Positions 6,352 through 14,779 of a stretch of DNA of 32,716 bases are shown piece by piece. The DNA comes from JALZDI01 sp965653225 (lineage in GTDB: Bacteria > Actinomycetota > Actinomycetes > Propionibacteriales > Nocardioidaceae), in assembly GCA_965653225.1 (NCBI GenBank), contig CBFGZI010000033.1, positions 1-32,716 on the forward strand, given 5' to 3'. The notes below the pieces were generated by a model. It saw only the letters and a program-made list of their open reading frames with translations, ran no database searches and was not told the DNA's origin. Positions within the stretch are counted from its first letter, which is position 1. Every line of letters begins with the position of its first letter. Made by a program: the position numbers and the translations under genes.

Positions 6352-8046
6352 ATGAGCATCACCCAGGAAGCCCCTGCTGGCCAGACCTCCCGGTCCCCGG
6401 TGCGCAAGAAGCGCGGAGAGGGACAGTGGGCTCTCGGCTACCACGAGCCGCTGAACGCCAACGAGCAGGTCAAGAAGGACGACGACGCGCTCAACGTGCG
6501 TGCGCGCATCCTGAACATCTACGCGCACCGCGGCTTCGACTCCATCGACGGTGCGGACATGCGCGGACGCTTCCGCTGGTGGGGCCTGTACACGCAGCGC
6601 AAGCCCGGGATCGACGGCGGCCGCACCGGTGCGCTCGAGCCGCACGAGCTCGAGGACAAGTACTTCATGCTGCGGGTCCGCATCGACGGCGGGCAGCTCG
6701 ACGTGCCCCAGCTGCGGGCGATCGCGGACGTCTCCACCACCTACGCGCGCGACAGCGCCGACGTGACCGACCGGCAGAACATCCAGCTGCACTGGGTGCG
6801 GATCGAGGACGTACCGGCGATCTGGGACCGCCTGGAGAGCGTCGGACTGTCCACGCAGGAGGCGTGCGGCGACTGCCCACGCGTGGTCCTCGGCAGCCCC
6901 GTCGCCGGTATCGCCGCGGACGAGATCATCGACCCCACCTGGGCGATCGAGGAGATCAAGACGCGCTACATCGGCAGCCAGGAGTTCTCCAACCTGCCGC
7001 GCAAGTACAAGACCGCGCTGACCGGGCACCCCAGCCACGACGTGGCGCCGGAGATCAACGACATCGCGTTCGTCGGCGTGGAGCACCCCGAGCACGGGCC
7101 CGGGTTCGACCTGTGGGTCGGCGGCGGGCTGTCCACCAACCCCAAGCTCGCCCAGCGGCTCGGTGTCTGGGTGCCGCTGGAGGAGGTGCCCGAGGCGTGG
7201 TGGGGCGTTACCAGCGTCTTCCGCGACTACGGCTACCGCAGGCTGCGCAGCCGTGCCCGGCTGAAGTTCCTGGTCGCCGACTGGGGCACGGAGAAGTTCC
7301 GCGAGGTGCTCGAGACCGAGTACCTCAAGCGCAAGCTCATCGACGGCCCCGAGCCGCCGACGCCGCCGGACAACGGTGACCACGTCGGCGTGCACCTGCA
7401 GAAGGACGGCCGGTATTTCGTCGGTGCGACGCCAACAGCGGGCCGCATCTCCGGAACCCAGCTGTCCAAGCTCGCCGACATCGCCGAGGAGCACGGGTCC
7501 GGTCGGCTCCGGACGACGCCGTACCAGAAGATCCTCGTCCTCGACGTCGAGGAGGACCAGGTCGAGTCGCTGGTGGACGCGTTGGCCGGCATCGGACTGT
7601 CGGCACGCCCCTCGGCGTGGCGTCGCAACACGATGGCGTGCACGGGCATCGAGTACTGCAAGCTCGCCATCGTCGAGACCAAGGAGCGTGCCCGCCGGCT
7701 GGTCGACGACCTGGAGGAGCGCATCCCCGAGCTGGACTCGCCGATCACGGTGAACCTCAACGGGTGCCCCAACTCGTGCGCCCGCATCCAGGTCGCCGAC
7801 ATCGGGCTGAAGGGCCAGCTGGTGATGGACGAGAACGGCGAGCAGGTCGAGGGCTACCAGGTCCACCTCGGCGGCGGCCTCGGCCTCGACGCCGGGTTCG
7901 GCCGCAAGCTGCGGGCCCACAAGGTCACCTCGGCCGGGCTTACCGACTACGTCGAGCGCGTCGTACGCCACTACCTCGACGACCGGCAGGCCGACGAGCG
8001 GTTCGCCCAGTGGGCCGCGCGGGCCGACGAGGAGCTCCTGAAGTGA
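6352..8046 (+). CDS. Ferredoxin-dependent assimilatory sulfite reductase
   Basis: Siroheme and [4Fe-4S] enzyme that reduces sulfite to sulfide for cysteine synthesis, drawing electrons from ferredoxin. 564 residues, close to M. tuberculosis NirA (SirA), with which it aligns throughout. Cluster cysteines are C430 and C436 (ACTGIEYC) and C472 and C476 (GCPNSC). Tyr80 in FRWWGLYTQR and Cys172 in EACGDCPRVV match the Tyr-Cys pair that is cross-linked near the active site in the mycobacterial enzyme, which marks it as a sulfite rather than nitrite reductase. The ATG at 6352 follows GAAGAGAG; an upstream in-frame ATG at 6322 would add ten residues without a family match. First enzyme gene of the operon; its stop overlaps the next start (GTGA). 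Confidence 0.95.
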   Translation: MSITQEAPAGQTSRSPVRKKRGEGQWALGYHEPLNANEQVKKDDDALNVRARILNIYAHRGFDSIDGADMRGRFRWWGLYTQRKPGIDGGRTGALEPHELEDKYFMLRVRIDGGQLDVPQLRAIADVSTTYARDSADVTDRQNIQLHWVRIEDVPAIWDRLESVGLSTQEACGDCPRVVLGSPVAGIAADEIIDPTWAIEEIKTRYIGSQEFSNLPRKYKTALTGHPSHDVAPEINDIAFVGVEHPEHGPGFDLWVGGGLSTNPKLAQRLGVWVPLEEVPEAWWGVTSVFRDYGYRRLRSRARLKFLVADWGTEKFREVLETEYLKRKLIDGPEPPTPPDNGDHVGVHLQKDGRYFVGATPTAGRISGTQLSKLADIAEEHGSGRLRTTPYQKILVLDVEEDQVESLVDALAGIGLSARPSAWRRNTMACTGIEYCKLAIVETKERARRLVDDLEERIPELDSPITVNLNGCPNSCARIQVADIGLKGQLVMDENGEQVEGYQVHLGGGLGLDAGFGRKLRAHKVTSAGLTDYVERVVRHYLDDRQADERFAQWAARADEELLK

Positions 8047-8210
8047 GCGGCCACACGGTTCCCCTGCACTGCCCCTACTGCGGCGACGAGGACCTCCGTC
8101 CGCACGAGGACAAGCACGGCGACTGGGAGTGCCGTTCCTGCCTCCGCGCCTTCAGCCTCAAGTTCATCGGACTTCTCGCACCTCCCACGTCAGGACAGGT
8201 GACCCCATGA
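8043..8210 (+). CDS. Small zinc-ribbon protein of the sulfur operon
   Basis: A 55-residue protein starting GTG, overlapping the sulfite reductase stop by 4 bases and overlapping the cysH ATG in an ATGA at its own end, so it is translationally coupled on both sides. Cysteines come in two CxxC knuckles, C10/C13 (CPYC) and C30/C33 (CRSC), which should hold one zinc or possibly an iron-sulfur cluster. Between them lies an acidic and histidine-containing stretch. Small proteins of this kind sit between the sulfite and APS reductase genes in other actinobacteria, but I know of no proven function. The tight coupling suggests a role in assembly, electron transfer or regulation of its neighbours. Confidence 0.85.
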   Translation: MSGHTVPLHCPYCGDEDLRPHEDKHGDWECRSCLRAFSLKFIGLLAPPTSGQVTP

Positions 8211-8944
8211 CCACCGACCTCGCCGCGCCGAGGCTGCGCACCGCCGGTCCGCGCCGCAGCCGGGACGAGCTGCGCGAGCTCGCCTCGATCGCGGGTCCCG
8301 AGCTCGAGCTCGCGCCGGCCGAGCTCATCATCGAGTGGGCCGTGAACACCTTCGGCGACCGGTTCTGCATCACCTCCTCGATGGCCGACGCCGCGCTGGC
8401 CCACCTCGCCGGCCAGGTGGCCCCGAACATCGACGTGGTGTTCCTGGACACCGGCTACCACTTCGCCGAGACGATCGGCACCCGCGACGCCGTGGCCGCG
8501 ACCATGCCCGTCAACGTGGTGACCGCCACGCCCGAGCAGACGGTCGCGGAGCAGGACGAGACCTACGGCAAGGACCTCTACAAGACCAACCCCGACCTGT
8601 GCTGCGCGCTGCGCAAGGTGGCGCCGCTGCAGAAGACGCTCGCCGACTACGACGCGTGGGCGACCGGCCTGCGCCGCGACGAGACACACAACCGGGTGAT
8701 CACCCCGGTCGTCGGCTGGGACGAGCGCAAGGGCAAGGTCAAGGTCTCCCCGCTCGCGCGGTGGACAGAGGACGACGTCGCGCGGTACGTGGAGGAGAAC
8801 AACGTGCTGGTGAACCCTCTCCAGTACGACGGCTACCCGTCCATCGGCTGCTGGCCGTGCACCCGCCGCGTCGCGCCGGGTGAGGACAAGCGCAGCGGCC
8901 GCTGGGCCGGCACCAACAAGACCGAGTGCGGGATCCACCAGTGA
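8207..8944 (+). CDS. cysH: Adenylylsulfate (APS) reductase
   Basis: Reduces adenosine 5'-phosphosulfate to sulfite and AMP with thioredoxin, the step before sulfite reductase. 245 residues. The [4Fe-4S] cysteines that distinguish APS from PAPS reductases are present: C132/C133 (DLCCALRKV) and C215/C218 (IGCWPC). The catalytic cysteine is C241 in the C-terminal ECGIHQ. The nucleotide-binding part shows ITSSMADAAL near the N-terminus, in place of the S-x-Q type loop of some relatives, and FLDTGYHF. The start ATG at 8207 overlaps the upstream stop. Genes for ATP sulfurylase and sulfate uptake are not in this window. Confidence 0.95.
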   Translation: MTTDLAAPRLRTAGPRRSRDELRELASIAGPELELAPAELIIEWAVNTFGDRFCITSSMADAALAHLAGQVAPNIDVVFLDTGYHFAETIGTRDAVAATMPVNVVTATPEQTVAEQDETYGKDLYKTNPDLCCALRKVAPLQKTLADYDAWATGLRRDETHNRVITPVVGWDERKGKVKVSPLARWTEDDVARYVEENNVLVNPLQYDGYPSIGCWPCTRRVAPGEDKRSGRWAGTNKTECGIHQ

Positions 8945-8955
8945 ACCCCCGGACC

Positions 8956-8968
8956 GGAAGGAGGAGGA
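8956..8968 (+). promoter_or_regulatory. Strong ribosome binding site of the chelatase gene
   Basis: GGAAGGAGGAGG ends about 5 bases before the ATG at 8973 and fixes that start over in-frame codons further upstream. It is the one gene of the operon that is not translationally coupled by overlap. Confidence 0.8.
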
Positions 8969-8972
8969 CCTC

Positions 8973-9719
8973 ATGACAGCGCCCGCACTGGTGGCCCTGG
9001 CACACGGCAGCAAGGACCCCCGCTCGGCCGAGACCGTCAACGCCCTCTGCGAGAAGGTGCGCGGCATGCGCCCCGACCTGCGCATCGAGCCGGCCTTCCT
9101 CGACCACTGCGAGCCGTCGCCCGCGCAGGTCTTCGACCGGCTCGTCGCCGAGGGCTTCGACGAGATCGTCGTCGTACCGCTGCTGCTCACCGCCGCCTAC
9201 CACGCGCGCATCGACGTCCCCGCGGCCGTTCAGGAGGCCGCGGACCGGCACCCGCAGCTGCGGATGCGGGTCTCGGAGGTGCTCGGCGACGACGTGCTGC
9301 TCGACGTGCTCGACCGTCGCGTGCGGTCGGCGCTGAAGCAGAACCGCGCCCGCGAGATCGACGCGCTGGTGCTCGCCGCTGCCGGCTCCAGCGACTCCCG
9401 GGCCAACGCCTCGGTCGCCCGGCTGGCGCGGCTGTGGGGCGCCCGGCACAAGCTGCCGGCGATCGCCGCCTTCGCCTCCGCCGCTCCCCCGGCCTCGGGT
9501 GAGGCCGTGCGCCGGTTCCGCAGCGAGGGCCGCCGGCACGTCGCGGTGGGGTCGTACTTCATCGCGCCGGGCTTCCTGCCCGACCGCGCGTCGGAGCTGG
9601 CACTGGAGGCCGGCGCGATCGCGGTGGCCGAGCCGCTCGGCGCCGACCCCGAGGTCGCGTGGCTGGTGCTCACCCGCTACACGGTGGCCGCGGTCGAGCT
9701 GGTGCCGCTGCCGGCCTGA
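8973..9719 (+). CDS. Sirohydrochlorin chelatase (CbiX/SirB family)
   Basis: Inserts a divalent metal into sirohydrochlorin; in this operon most likely iron, giving the siroheme used by the sulfite reductase encoded upstream. 248 residues in two similar halves, the two-domain form. The N-terminal half has the metal-binding histidine in LAHGSKDPRS and a second in LLTAAYHARID. The C-terminal half (LVLAAAGSSDSRAN, VAVGSYFIAPG) repeats the fold without those histidines. Start at 8973 is set by the strong ribosome binding site. Cobalt chelation for cobalamin is the alternative, but no cobalamin genes are nearby. The gene ends 3 bases before the convergent ppk2 stop codon. Confidence 0.9.
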   Translation: MTAPALVALAHGSKDPRSAETVNALCEKVRGMRPDLRIEPAFLDHCEPSPAQVFDRLVAEGFDEIVVVPLLLTAAYHARIDVPAAVQEAADRHPQLRMRVSEVLGDDVLLDVLDRRVRSALKQNRAREIDALVLAAAGSSDSRANASVARLARLWGARHKLPAIAAFASAAPPASGEAVRRFRSEGRRHVAVGSYFIAPGFLPDRASELALEAGAIAVAEPLGADPEVAWLVLTRYTVAAVELVPLPA

Positions 9720-9722
9720 GAC

Positions 9723-10592
9723 TCACCCCTCCTCGGCGAGCAGCCGCTTCCGCTGCTCGTCGACGTCGTAGGTCGCGGACGGCCACTGCGGGCCGAGCCG
9801 GTCGAGGTGCTCGCCGAGCAGCTTGGTCACCGCCCAGTTGCGGTACCACTTGCGGTCGGCGGGGATGACGAACCAGGGCGCGATGTCGGAGTTGCAGCGC
9901 CGCAGCGCGATCTCGTACGCCTCCTGGAAGTCGTCCCACAGAGCGCGGTCGTCGATGTCGCGGGGGTTGAACTTCCAGTGCTTGGTGGGGTCGTCGAGCC
10001 GCGCCAGCAGCCGCCGTCGCTGCTCGTCCCTGCTGATGTGCAGGAAGCACTTGACCACCGTGGTGCCGTCGCGGGCGAGCTCGGCCTCGAACTCGTTGAT
10101 GGCGTCGTAGCGCTTCTCGATCTCCTGCTTCGGCGCGAGGCCGCGCACGCGTGCGACCAGCACGTCCTCGTAGTGCGACCGGTCGAAGATGCCGATCATC
10201 CCGGCCCCCGGCGCGCGGCGGCGGATCCGCCACAGGAAGTCGTGCCGGCGCTCCGCCGCGGTCGGCGCCTTGAACGAGACGAGCTGGACACCCTGCGGGT
10301 CCAGCTGGCCGATGCTGTGCCGGATCGTGCCGCCCTTGCCGGAGGTGTCCATCCCCTGCAGCACCAGCAGCACCCTGCGGCTGCCGCCCACGACCCCCTC
10401 GGCGAACAAGCGCTCCTGCAGGGTCGAGACGTACGGGTCCAGCTCCGCCAGCGCCTTCTTCCCGGCGGCCTTGTCACCGTCGAAGCCGGGCGTCGCCCCG
10501 GTGTCCACCGCACGCAGGTCCACCGCGTCGGGCGCCGTGCGCAGCAGGCCGGTGACCGTGTTCGGACGCGCGTGGTGCTTCTTCTTGGCCAT
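9723..10592 (-). CDS. ppk2: Polyphosphate kinase 2 family protein
   Basis: Uses polyphosphate to phosphorylate nucleotides, or the reverse. 289 residues, single PPK2 domain. Walker A region LQGMDTSGKGGTIRH is near residues 79-93, then FDRSHYEDVLVARV (Walker B and lid region), then KCFLHISRDEQRRRL and PWFVIPADRKWYRN. The LQxMD form of the loop and the conserved WKFNPRD segment resemble the AMP/ADP-phosphorylating class, but class cannot be fixed by eye. I chose the ATG at 10592 over a TTG two codons earlier. The start is 79 bases from the divergent DUF4870 gene. Confidence 0.92.
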   Translation of the reverse strand: MAKKKHHARPNTVTGLLRTAPDAVDLRAVDTGATPGFDGDKAAGKKALAELDPYVSTLQERLFAEGVVGGSRRVLLVLQGMDTSGKGGTIRHSIGQLDPQGVQLVSFKAPTAAERRHDFLWRIRRRAPGAGMIGIFDRSHYEDVLVARVRGLAPKQEIEKRYDAINEFEAELARDGTTVVKCFLHISRDEQRRRLLARLDDPTKHWKFNPRDIDDRALWDDFQEAYEIALRRCNSDIAPWFVIPADRKWYRNWAVTKLLGEHLDRLGPQWPSATYDVDEQRKRLLAEEG

Positions 10593-10671
10593 CCTCAATT
10601 CCTACCCCTTCGTGGGACTCGATCTCGGCAGACGGGCCACGCCGCTGGCGTCGCGGGTGTTCACTGGAACC

Positions 10672-11097
10672 ATGACCTCGAGCGGAGACACACCTCACGA
10701 CCCGCGCATCCCGCCTCCGGGCGGCTTCCCGCAGCAGCCGTACGGCGGCGCCGTCCCCGCACTCACCGACGAGGAGCGCAACTGGGCCGTGGCCGCCCAT
10801 GTCGGCAGCTTCCTCGCCGCGTGGGTCGCCCTCGGGCTGCTGGCTCCGCTGCTGGTGATGGTGACCAAGGGGGACGAGTCGCCCTACATCCGCCGGCACG
10901 CGGTCGAGTCCCTCAACTTCCAGATCAATGCACTCATCTACACAGTCGTGTTCGCCGTGCTGATGCTGGTGCTGATCGGCTTCATCCTGCTGCCCCTGTA
11001 CGCGGTCTTCTACGCCGTGTGCGTGATCATCGGCACGGTGAAAGCCTCACATGGCGAGTTCTTCCGCTACCCGCTGACGATGCGATTCGTGTCCTGA
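10672..11097 (+). CDS. DUF4870 domain membrane protein
   Basis: A 141-residue protein with a proline- and glycine-rich N-terminal tail (about 1-30) and then the DUF4870 core: LTDEERNWAVAAHVGSFLAAW (helix 1, about 38-64), the polar signature KGDESPYIRRHAVESLNFQ (66-84), and a long hydrophobic stretch (about 86-122) likely to form two helices. The family is widespread and its function is not established. The ATG at 10672 follows GGAACC. The P-loop kinase gene follows after 4 bases, so the two probably share a transcript. Confidence 0.88.
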   Translation: MTSSGDTPHDPRIPPPGGFPQQPYGGAVPALTDEERNWAVAAHVGSFLAAWVALGLLAPLLVMVTKGDESPYIRRHAVESLNFQINALIYTVVFAVLMLVLIGFILLPLYAVFYAVCVIIGTVKASHGEFFRYPLTMRFVS

Positions 11098-11101
11098 CCG
11101 C

Positions 11102-11776
11102 ATGCCGGCACGCCCCGGACCCACCGACGTCGCGGCCCGGCTGCTCCCGCACGTCCGCCGGCGCGCCGGTGACAGCGACCGCTACCTGCTCGGCCTGACC
11201 GGCCCGCCCGGCGTGGGCAAGTCCGCGCTCGCGGAGGCCCTGGTGGAGGCGTTCGAGGCCGAGTACGGCGCCGGACACGCCGTCGTGGTCGGCATGGACG
11301 GTTTCCACCTCAGCCAGGCCGAGCTGCGGCGCCGCGGGCTGGCGCACGTGAAGGGAGCGCCGGAGACGTTCGACGCGGACGGCTTCGTGCGCCTGCTACG
11401 CCGTCTGCGCGGGGCCCGCTCGGTGGTCGCCGCGCCCGCGTTCGACCGGACGGCCGAGGAGCCTGTGCCCGGTGCGGTCTCGGTGCGGCCGAGCCACCGG
11501 CTGGTGGTCGTGGAGGGTAACTACCTGCTGTTGGACGGGCCGTGGGCACCGGTGCGCGAGCTGCTCGACGACGTCTGGCAGCTACGTCTGCCCGACGACG
11601 TCCGGGTGCCCGACCTGGTCGCGCGGCACGTCGCGCACGGCCGTACGCCCGAGGCGGCACACGAGTGGGTGCTCCGCAGCGACGAGGCGAACGCCCGCCT
11701 GGTCGCGGCCGCCGCGGAACGCGCCGACGCCGTCGTCGACCTCGAGACCGGGCAGCTGCTGGCGACCGCCCGCTGA
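11102..11776 (+). CDS. P-loop nucleoside/nucleotide kinase family protein
   Basis: Small-molecule kinase of the uridine kinase/pantothenate kinase/phosphoribulokinase superfamily, 224 residues. Walker A is GPPGVGKS (34-41). VVVGMDGFHLS, the KGAPETFDADGF segment, APAFDRTAEEPVPGA and VVVEGNYLLL follow in the order seen in YggC-like proteins of E. coli. The substrate is not known for this branch; a sugar or nucleoside is plausible. It starts 4 bases after the DUF4870 stop. Confidence is high for the fold and low for the substrate. Confidence 0.88.
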   Translation: MPARPGPTDVAARLLPHVRRRAGDSDRYLLGLTGPPGVGKSALAEALVEAFEAEYGAGHAVVVGMDGFHLSQAELRRRGLAHVKGAPETFDADGFVRLLRRLRGARSVVAAPAFDRTAEEPVPGAVSVRPSHRLVVVEGNYLLLDGPWAPVRELLDDVWQLRLPDDVRVPDLVARHVAHGRTPEAAHEWVLRSDEANARLVAAAAERADAVVDLETGQLLATAR

Positions 11777-11786
11777 CTCGCATGTC

Positions 11787-12809
11787 TCAGCCGGCGAGCG
11801 CGGCGCCCTCGCGCGCCAGCGCGACCAGACGGCTGATGGCGCGAAGGTACTTCTTGCGGTACCCGCCCTCGAGCATGTCCGCGGCGAACAGCCGGTCCAG
11901 GGCGACACCGCTGGCCACGACGGGGATGTCGCGGTCGTAGAGCCGGTCGGCGAGGACGACGAGCCGCAGCGCCAGCGCCTGGTCCTGCACCTCCCGCACG
12001 TCCTCCAGGCACACCGTCGACACCCCGTCGAGCAGCGCGCCGTACCGCGACGGATGCACGCGCGGAAGGTGGCGGCACAGGTCGACGAAATGGTCCAGCG
12101 ACGCGTCGGGGGCCGCGGAGGCCGTCTCGCGCAACACGGTCTCGGACAAGGGTGCCGGCGCCGGCGCGCTGCCGCGGTGCCGGTAGTCCTCGCCGTCGAT
12201 GCGCTGCACCGCGAAGTGTGCGGACAGGGACTGGATCTCGCGCAGGAAGTCCTGCGCGGCGAACCGTCCCTCGCCCAGGCTGCCCGGCAGCGTGTTGGAC
12301 GTCGCCGCGGGACGCACGCCCGCGTCCACGAGACGCCCCAGCAGCGTCGAGACCAGGACGGTGTCGCCCGGGTCGTCGAGCTCGAACTCGTCCACGCACA
12401 AGAGTCGGTACGACGACAACCGCTCGACCGCCTGGGCGAAGCCCAGCGCTCCCACCAGATGGGTCAGCTCGACGAACGTGGCGAAGAGCTTCGGTGCGGG
12501 CGCGGCGTGCCACAGCGACGCGAGCAGGTGCGTCTTGCCGACACCGAAGCCACCGTCGAGATAGACGCCCCTCGGCCCCTCGGAGGCCTTGGCCCGTCCG
12601 AACCACGACCGCCTGCCCCGTCGGCTCCCCTCGCCGATCGACCCGGCGAACCCACGCAGCACCTCGACCGCCTGCTGCTGGGACGGATGGGCCGGGTCGG
12701 GCCGGAAGGTCTCGAACCGCACCCGGTCGAAGCGGGGCGGCGGCACCAGGTCGGCGACGAGCCGGTCGGGCGGAACCCGCGGGTCGCGGTCGACGAGACG
12801 GTGCGGCAC
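11787..12809 (-). CDS. zapE: ZapE/AFG1-type ATPase
   Basis: AAA-type ATPase of the AFG1/ZapE family; E. coli ZapE affects Z-ring behaviour during division, and mitochondrial AFG1 helps protein turnover. 340 residues from the GTG at 12809, against about 375 in E. coli. Features: FRPDPAHPSQQQAVEVL near the N-terminus, Walker A GGFGVGKTHL (about 86-95), Walker B LLCVDEFELDDPGD, sensor region PAATSNTLPGSLGEGRF, and the C-terminal VVASGVALDRLF and YRKKYLRAISRL. Frames further upstream are arginine-rich and overlap the divergent reductase gene, so they are not used. A 53-base space separates the two divergent starts. Confidence 0.92.
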   Translation of the reverse strand: MPHRLVDRDPRVPPDRLVADLVPPPRFDRVRFETFRPDPAHPSQQQAVEVLRGFAGSIGEGSRRGRRSWFGRAKASEGPRGVYLDGGFGVGKTHLLASLWHAAPAPKLFATFVELTHLVGALGFAQAVERLSSYRLLCVDEFELDDPGDTVLVSTLLGRLVDAGVRPAATSNTLPGSLGEGRFAAQDFLREIQSLSAHFAVQRIDGEDYRHRGSAPAPAPLSETVLRETASAAPDASLDHFVDLCRHLPRVHPSRYGALLDGVSTVCLEDVREVQDQALALRLVVLADRLYDRDIPVVASGVALDRLFAADMLEGGYRKKYLRAISRLVALAREGAALAG

Positions 12810-12862
12810 GCCCGAAAGCCTACGAGCCCGGCGGACGGCCCGGTCGTGGCAGGATCGGCCGC

Positions 12863-13600
12863 GTGCAGGCTCTGTACCCGGCGACCCCCTCGTCGCTGAG
12901 CGACGACGACGTCGCCGAGCTCTACGGCTACCCCGTCGAGCGCACCTGGGTGCGTGCGAACTTCGTGTCGACCCTCGACGGCGCCGTGCAGGGCGGCGAC
13001 GACCGCGCCGGCTCGATCTCCGACAGCGCCGACCGGCGGGTGTTCGCGCTGCTGCGGTCGCTGTGCGACGTGGTCGTGGTCGGCGCCGGCACCGCACGCA
13101 CCGAGGGCTACGCCCCGGTGCGCAACCACGAGGTGGACGGCGACCTGCGTCGACGCCACGGCCTGGCCGCGGTACCGTCCATCGCCGTGGTCACCCGCAG
13201 CGTCGACGTCGCCGAGGACCTGCTGCGCGGCGGTGAGGCACGCACGCTGGTGTTCACCACCGCGACGGCCCCGCATGCACGGGTCGAGGACGCCAAGGCA
13301 CTCGCGGAGGTGGTCGAGGCCGGCGAGGAGACCATCGACCCGGCCACGGTCGTCGACGAGCTCACCGCACGCGGCTTCCGGCGGATCCTCCTCGAAGGCG
13401 GCCCGCAGCTGATGCGGTCGTTCGTGGCGGCCGGCAGGTGCGACGAGCTGTGCCTGACCGTCAGCGCCCTGCTCGTGGGCGGTGACCGGCACCGGCTGCT
13501 GCGCGGAGGTGCGGTCGAGCCACCGCAGGCGCTGCAGCTGCGTCACCTGCTGGAGGAGGACGGCACGTTGTTCTGCCGCTACGCCAGGGCGAGAGGCTGA
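12863..13600 (+). CDS. Pyrimidine reductase family protein (RibD C-terminal domain)
   Basis: NAD(P)H-dependent reductase with the fold of the RibD C-terminal/dihydrofolate reductase family, 245 residues, without the deaminase domain of full RibD. Signatures: VRANFVSTLDGAVQG (substrate loop), SDSADRRVFALLRSLCDVVVVGAGTARTEGY (nucleotide-binding region), and RRILLEGGPQLMRSF (GGP motif). Stand-alone members are common in actinobacteria and may act in riboflavin or a related pterin or deazaflavin pathway; no other riboflavin genes are here. The GTG start at 12863 faces zapE. The ligase gene begins 3 bases after its stop. Confidence 0.87.
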   Translation: MQALYPATPSSLSDDDVAELYGYPVERTWVRANFVSTLDGAVQGGDDRAGSISDSADRRVFALLRSLCDVVVVGAGTARTEGYAPVRNHEVDGDLRRRHGLAAVPSIAVVTRSVDVAEDLLRGGEARTLVFTTATAPHARVEDAKALAEVVEAGEETIDPATVVDELTARGFRRILLEGGPQLMRSFVAAGRCDELCLTVSALLVGGDRHRLLRGGAVEPPQALQLRHLLEEDGTLFCRYARARG

Positions 13601-13603
13601 GCC

Positions 13604-14686
13604 GTGGACCTACCCGTCAACCCGCCGCTGTCGCCGATGCTGGCGCGCTCGGTCAAGGCCATCCCCCATCCCGACAAGGCCGGCGAGGGCTTCCTGTACG
13701 AGCCGAAGTGGGACGGCTTCCGCTGCATCGTGTTCCGCGACGGCGACGAGGTCGAGCTCACCAGCCGCAACGAGCGGCCGATGACCCGCTACTTCCCCGA
13801 GGTGGTGGAAGCGGTCAAGCACTCGCTGCCCCCGCGTTGCGTGCTCGACGGCGAGCTCGTGGTCACGATGGGCGGGCGGCTGGAGTTCGAGCGGCTGCAG
13901 GAGCGCATCCATCCCGCCGACTCTCGCGTGCGCAAGCTGGCCGTCGAGACCCCGGCGTCGTTCGTCGCGTTCGACGCACTGGCCGTCGACGACCGGTCGC
14001 TGCTGGACGCCCCACTGGAGCAGCGTCGTACGGCCCTGGAGGGTGCGCTCGCCGACGCATCGCCGCCGGTGCACCTGACACCGGCCACCCGCGACCACGC
14101 CACCGCGCAGTCGTGGTTCGGCCAGTTCGAGGGCGCCGGGCTCGACGGCGTGGTCGCCAAGCCGCTGTCGTCGACCTACCAGCCCGGCGTGCGGGCGATG
14201 TTCAAGATCAAGCACGACCGAACCGCCGACGTCGTGGTCGCCGGCTACCGGCTGCACAAGACCTCCAAGCCCGAGCGGCCCCTGCTGGGCTCGCTGCTGC
14301 TCGGGCTCTACGACGCGTCCGGCAACCTGCAGCACGTCGGCGTCTCGGCGGCGTTCGCCGCGGCCCGGCGGGCCGAGCTGTACGACGAGCTGGTGCCGCT
14401 GGCGGTGCCGGCCGACCAGCACCCGTGGGGCGCCTGGGCCGCGGCCGAGGGCGGCGACCGGCGGCCCGGCGCGGAGTCGCGGTGGAGCGCCGGGAAGGAC
14501 CTCTCCTGGAACCCGCTGGACCCGATCCTGGTGTGCGAGGTGGGCTACGACCACATGGAGGGCACCAGGTTCCGGCACACCGCGCAGTTCAAGCGGTGGC
14601 GCCCCGACCGCGAACCGGCCTCGTGCACCTACGACCAGCTCGAGGAGCCGGTCGGATACGACCTCGCCGAGATCCTGGGGCCGTGA
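13604..14686 (+). CDS. ligC: ATP-dependent DNA ligase, LigC type
   Basis: Seals DNA nicks through a ligase-adenylate intermediate; actinobacterial LigC is linked to repair with stand-alone polymerase-domain proteins. 360 residues: adenylation domain with motif I YEPKWDGFR (Lys35), VLDGELV, FVAFDALAVD, DGVVAKP and MFKIKHDRTADVV, then an OB-fold domain ending in TRFRHTAQFKRWRPD. No nuclease or polymerase domain is attached, unlike LigD. The GTG start at 13604 follows the reductase stop by 3 bases. A stand-alone LigD-type polymerase gene lies about 10 kb away in this window; Ku is not seen. Confidence 0.94.
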   Translation: MDLPVNPPLSPMLARSVKAIPHPDKAGEGFLYEPKWDGFRCIVFRDGDEVELTSRNERPMTRYFPEVVEAVKHSLPPRCVLDGELVVTMGGRLEFERLQERIHPADSRVRKLAVETPASFVAFDALAVDDRSLLDAPLEQRRTALEGALADASPPVHLTPATRDHATAQSWFGQFEGAGLDGVVAKPLSSTYQPGVRAMFKIKHDRTADVVVAGYRLHKTSKPERPLLGSLLLGLYDASGNLQHVGVSAAFAAARRAELYDELVPLAVPADQHPWGAWAAAEGGDRRPGAESRWSAGKDLSWNPLDPILVCEVGYDHMEGTRFRHTAQFKRWRPDREPASCTYDQLEEPVGYDLAEILGP

Positions 14687-14737
14687 TGCTTGGTGCCAGG
14701 CGGCGGAAGCGCGACGATAGAGGCACAGCACAACAGC

Positions 14738-14761
14738 GGTGCCCGGGCAGCTGCCCGCACC
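14738..14761 (+). promoter_or_regulatory. Palindromic stem ahead of the USP-like gene
   Basis: GGTGC (14738-14742) pairs with GCACC (14757-14761) around a perfect 12-bp palindrome GGGCAGCTGCCC (14745-14756), leaving a 2-base bulge. It ends 7 bases before the GGAGGT ribosome binding site of the gene at 14780. As RNA it would form a firm 5' leader hairpin; as DNA it could be an operator. Either is inference. Confidence 0.4.
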
Positions 14762-14779
14762 GGGCGCGGAGGTGTCGAC

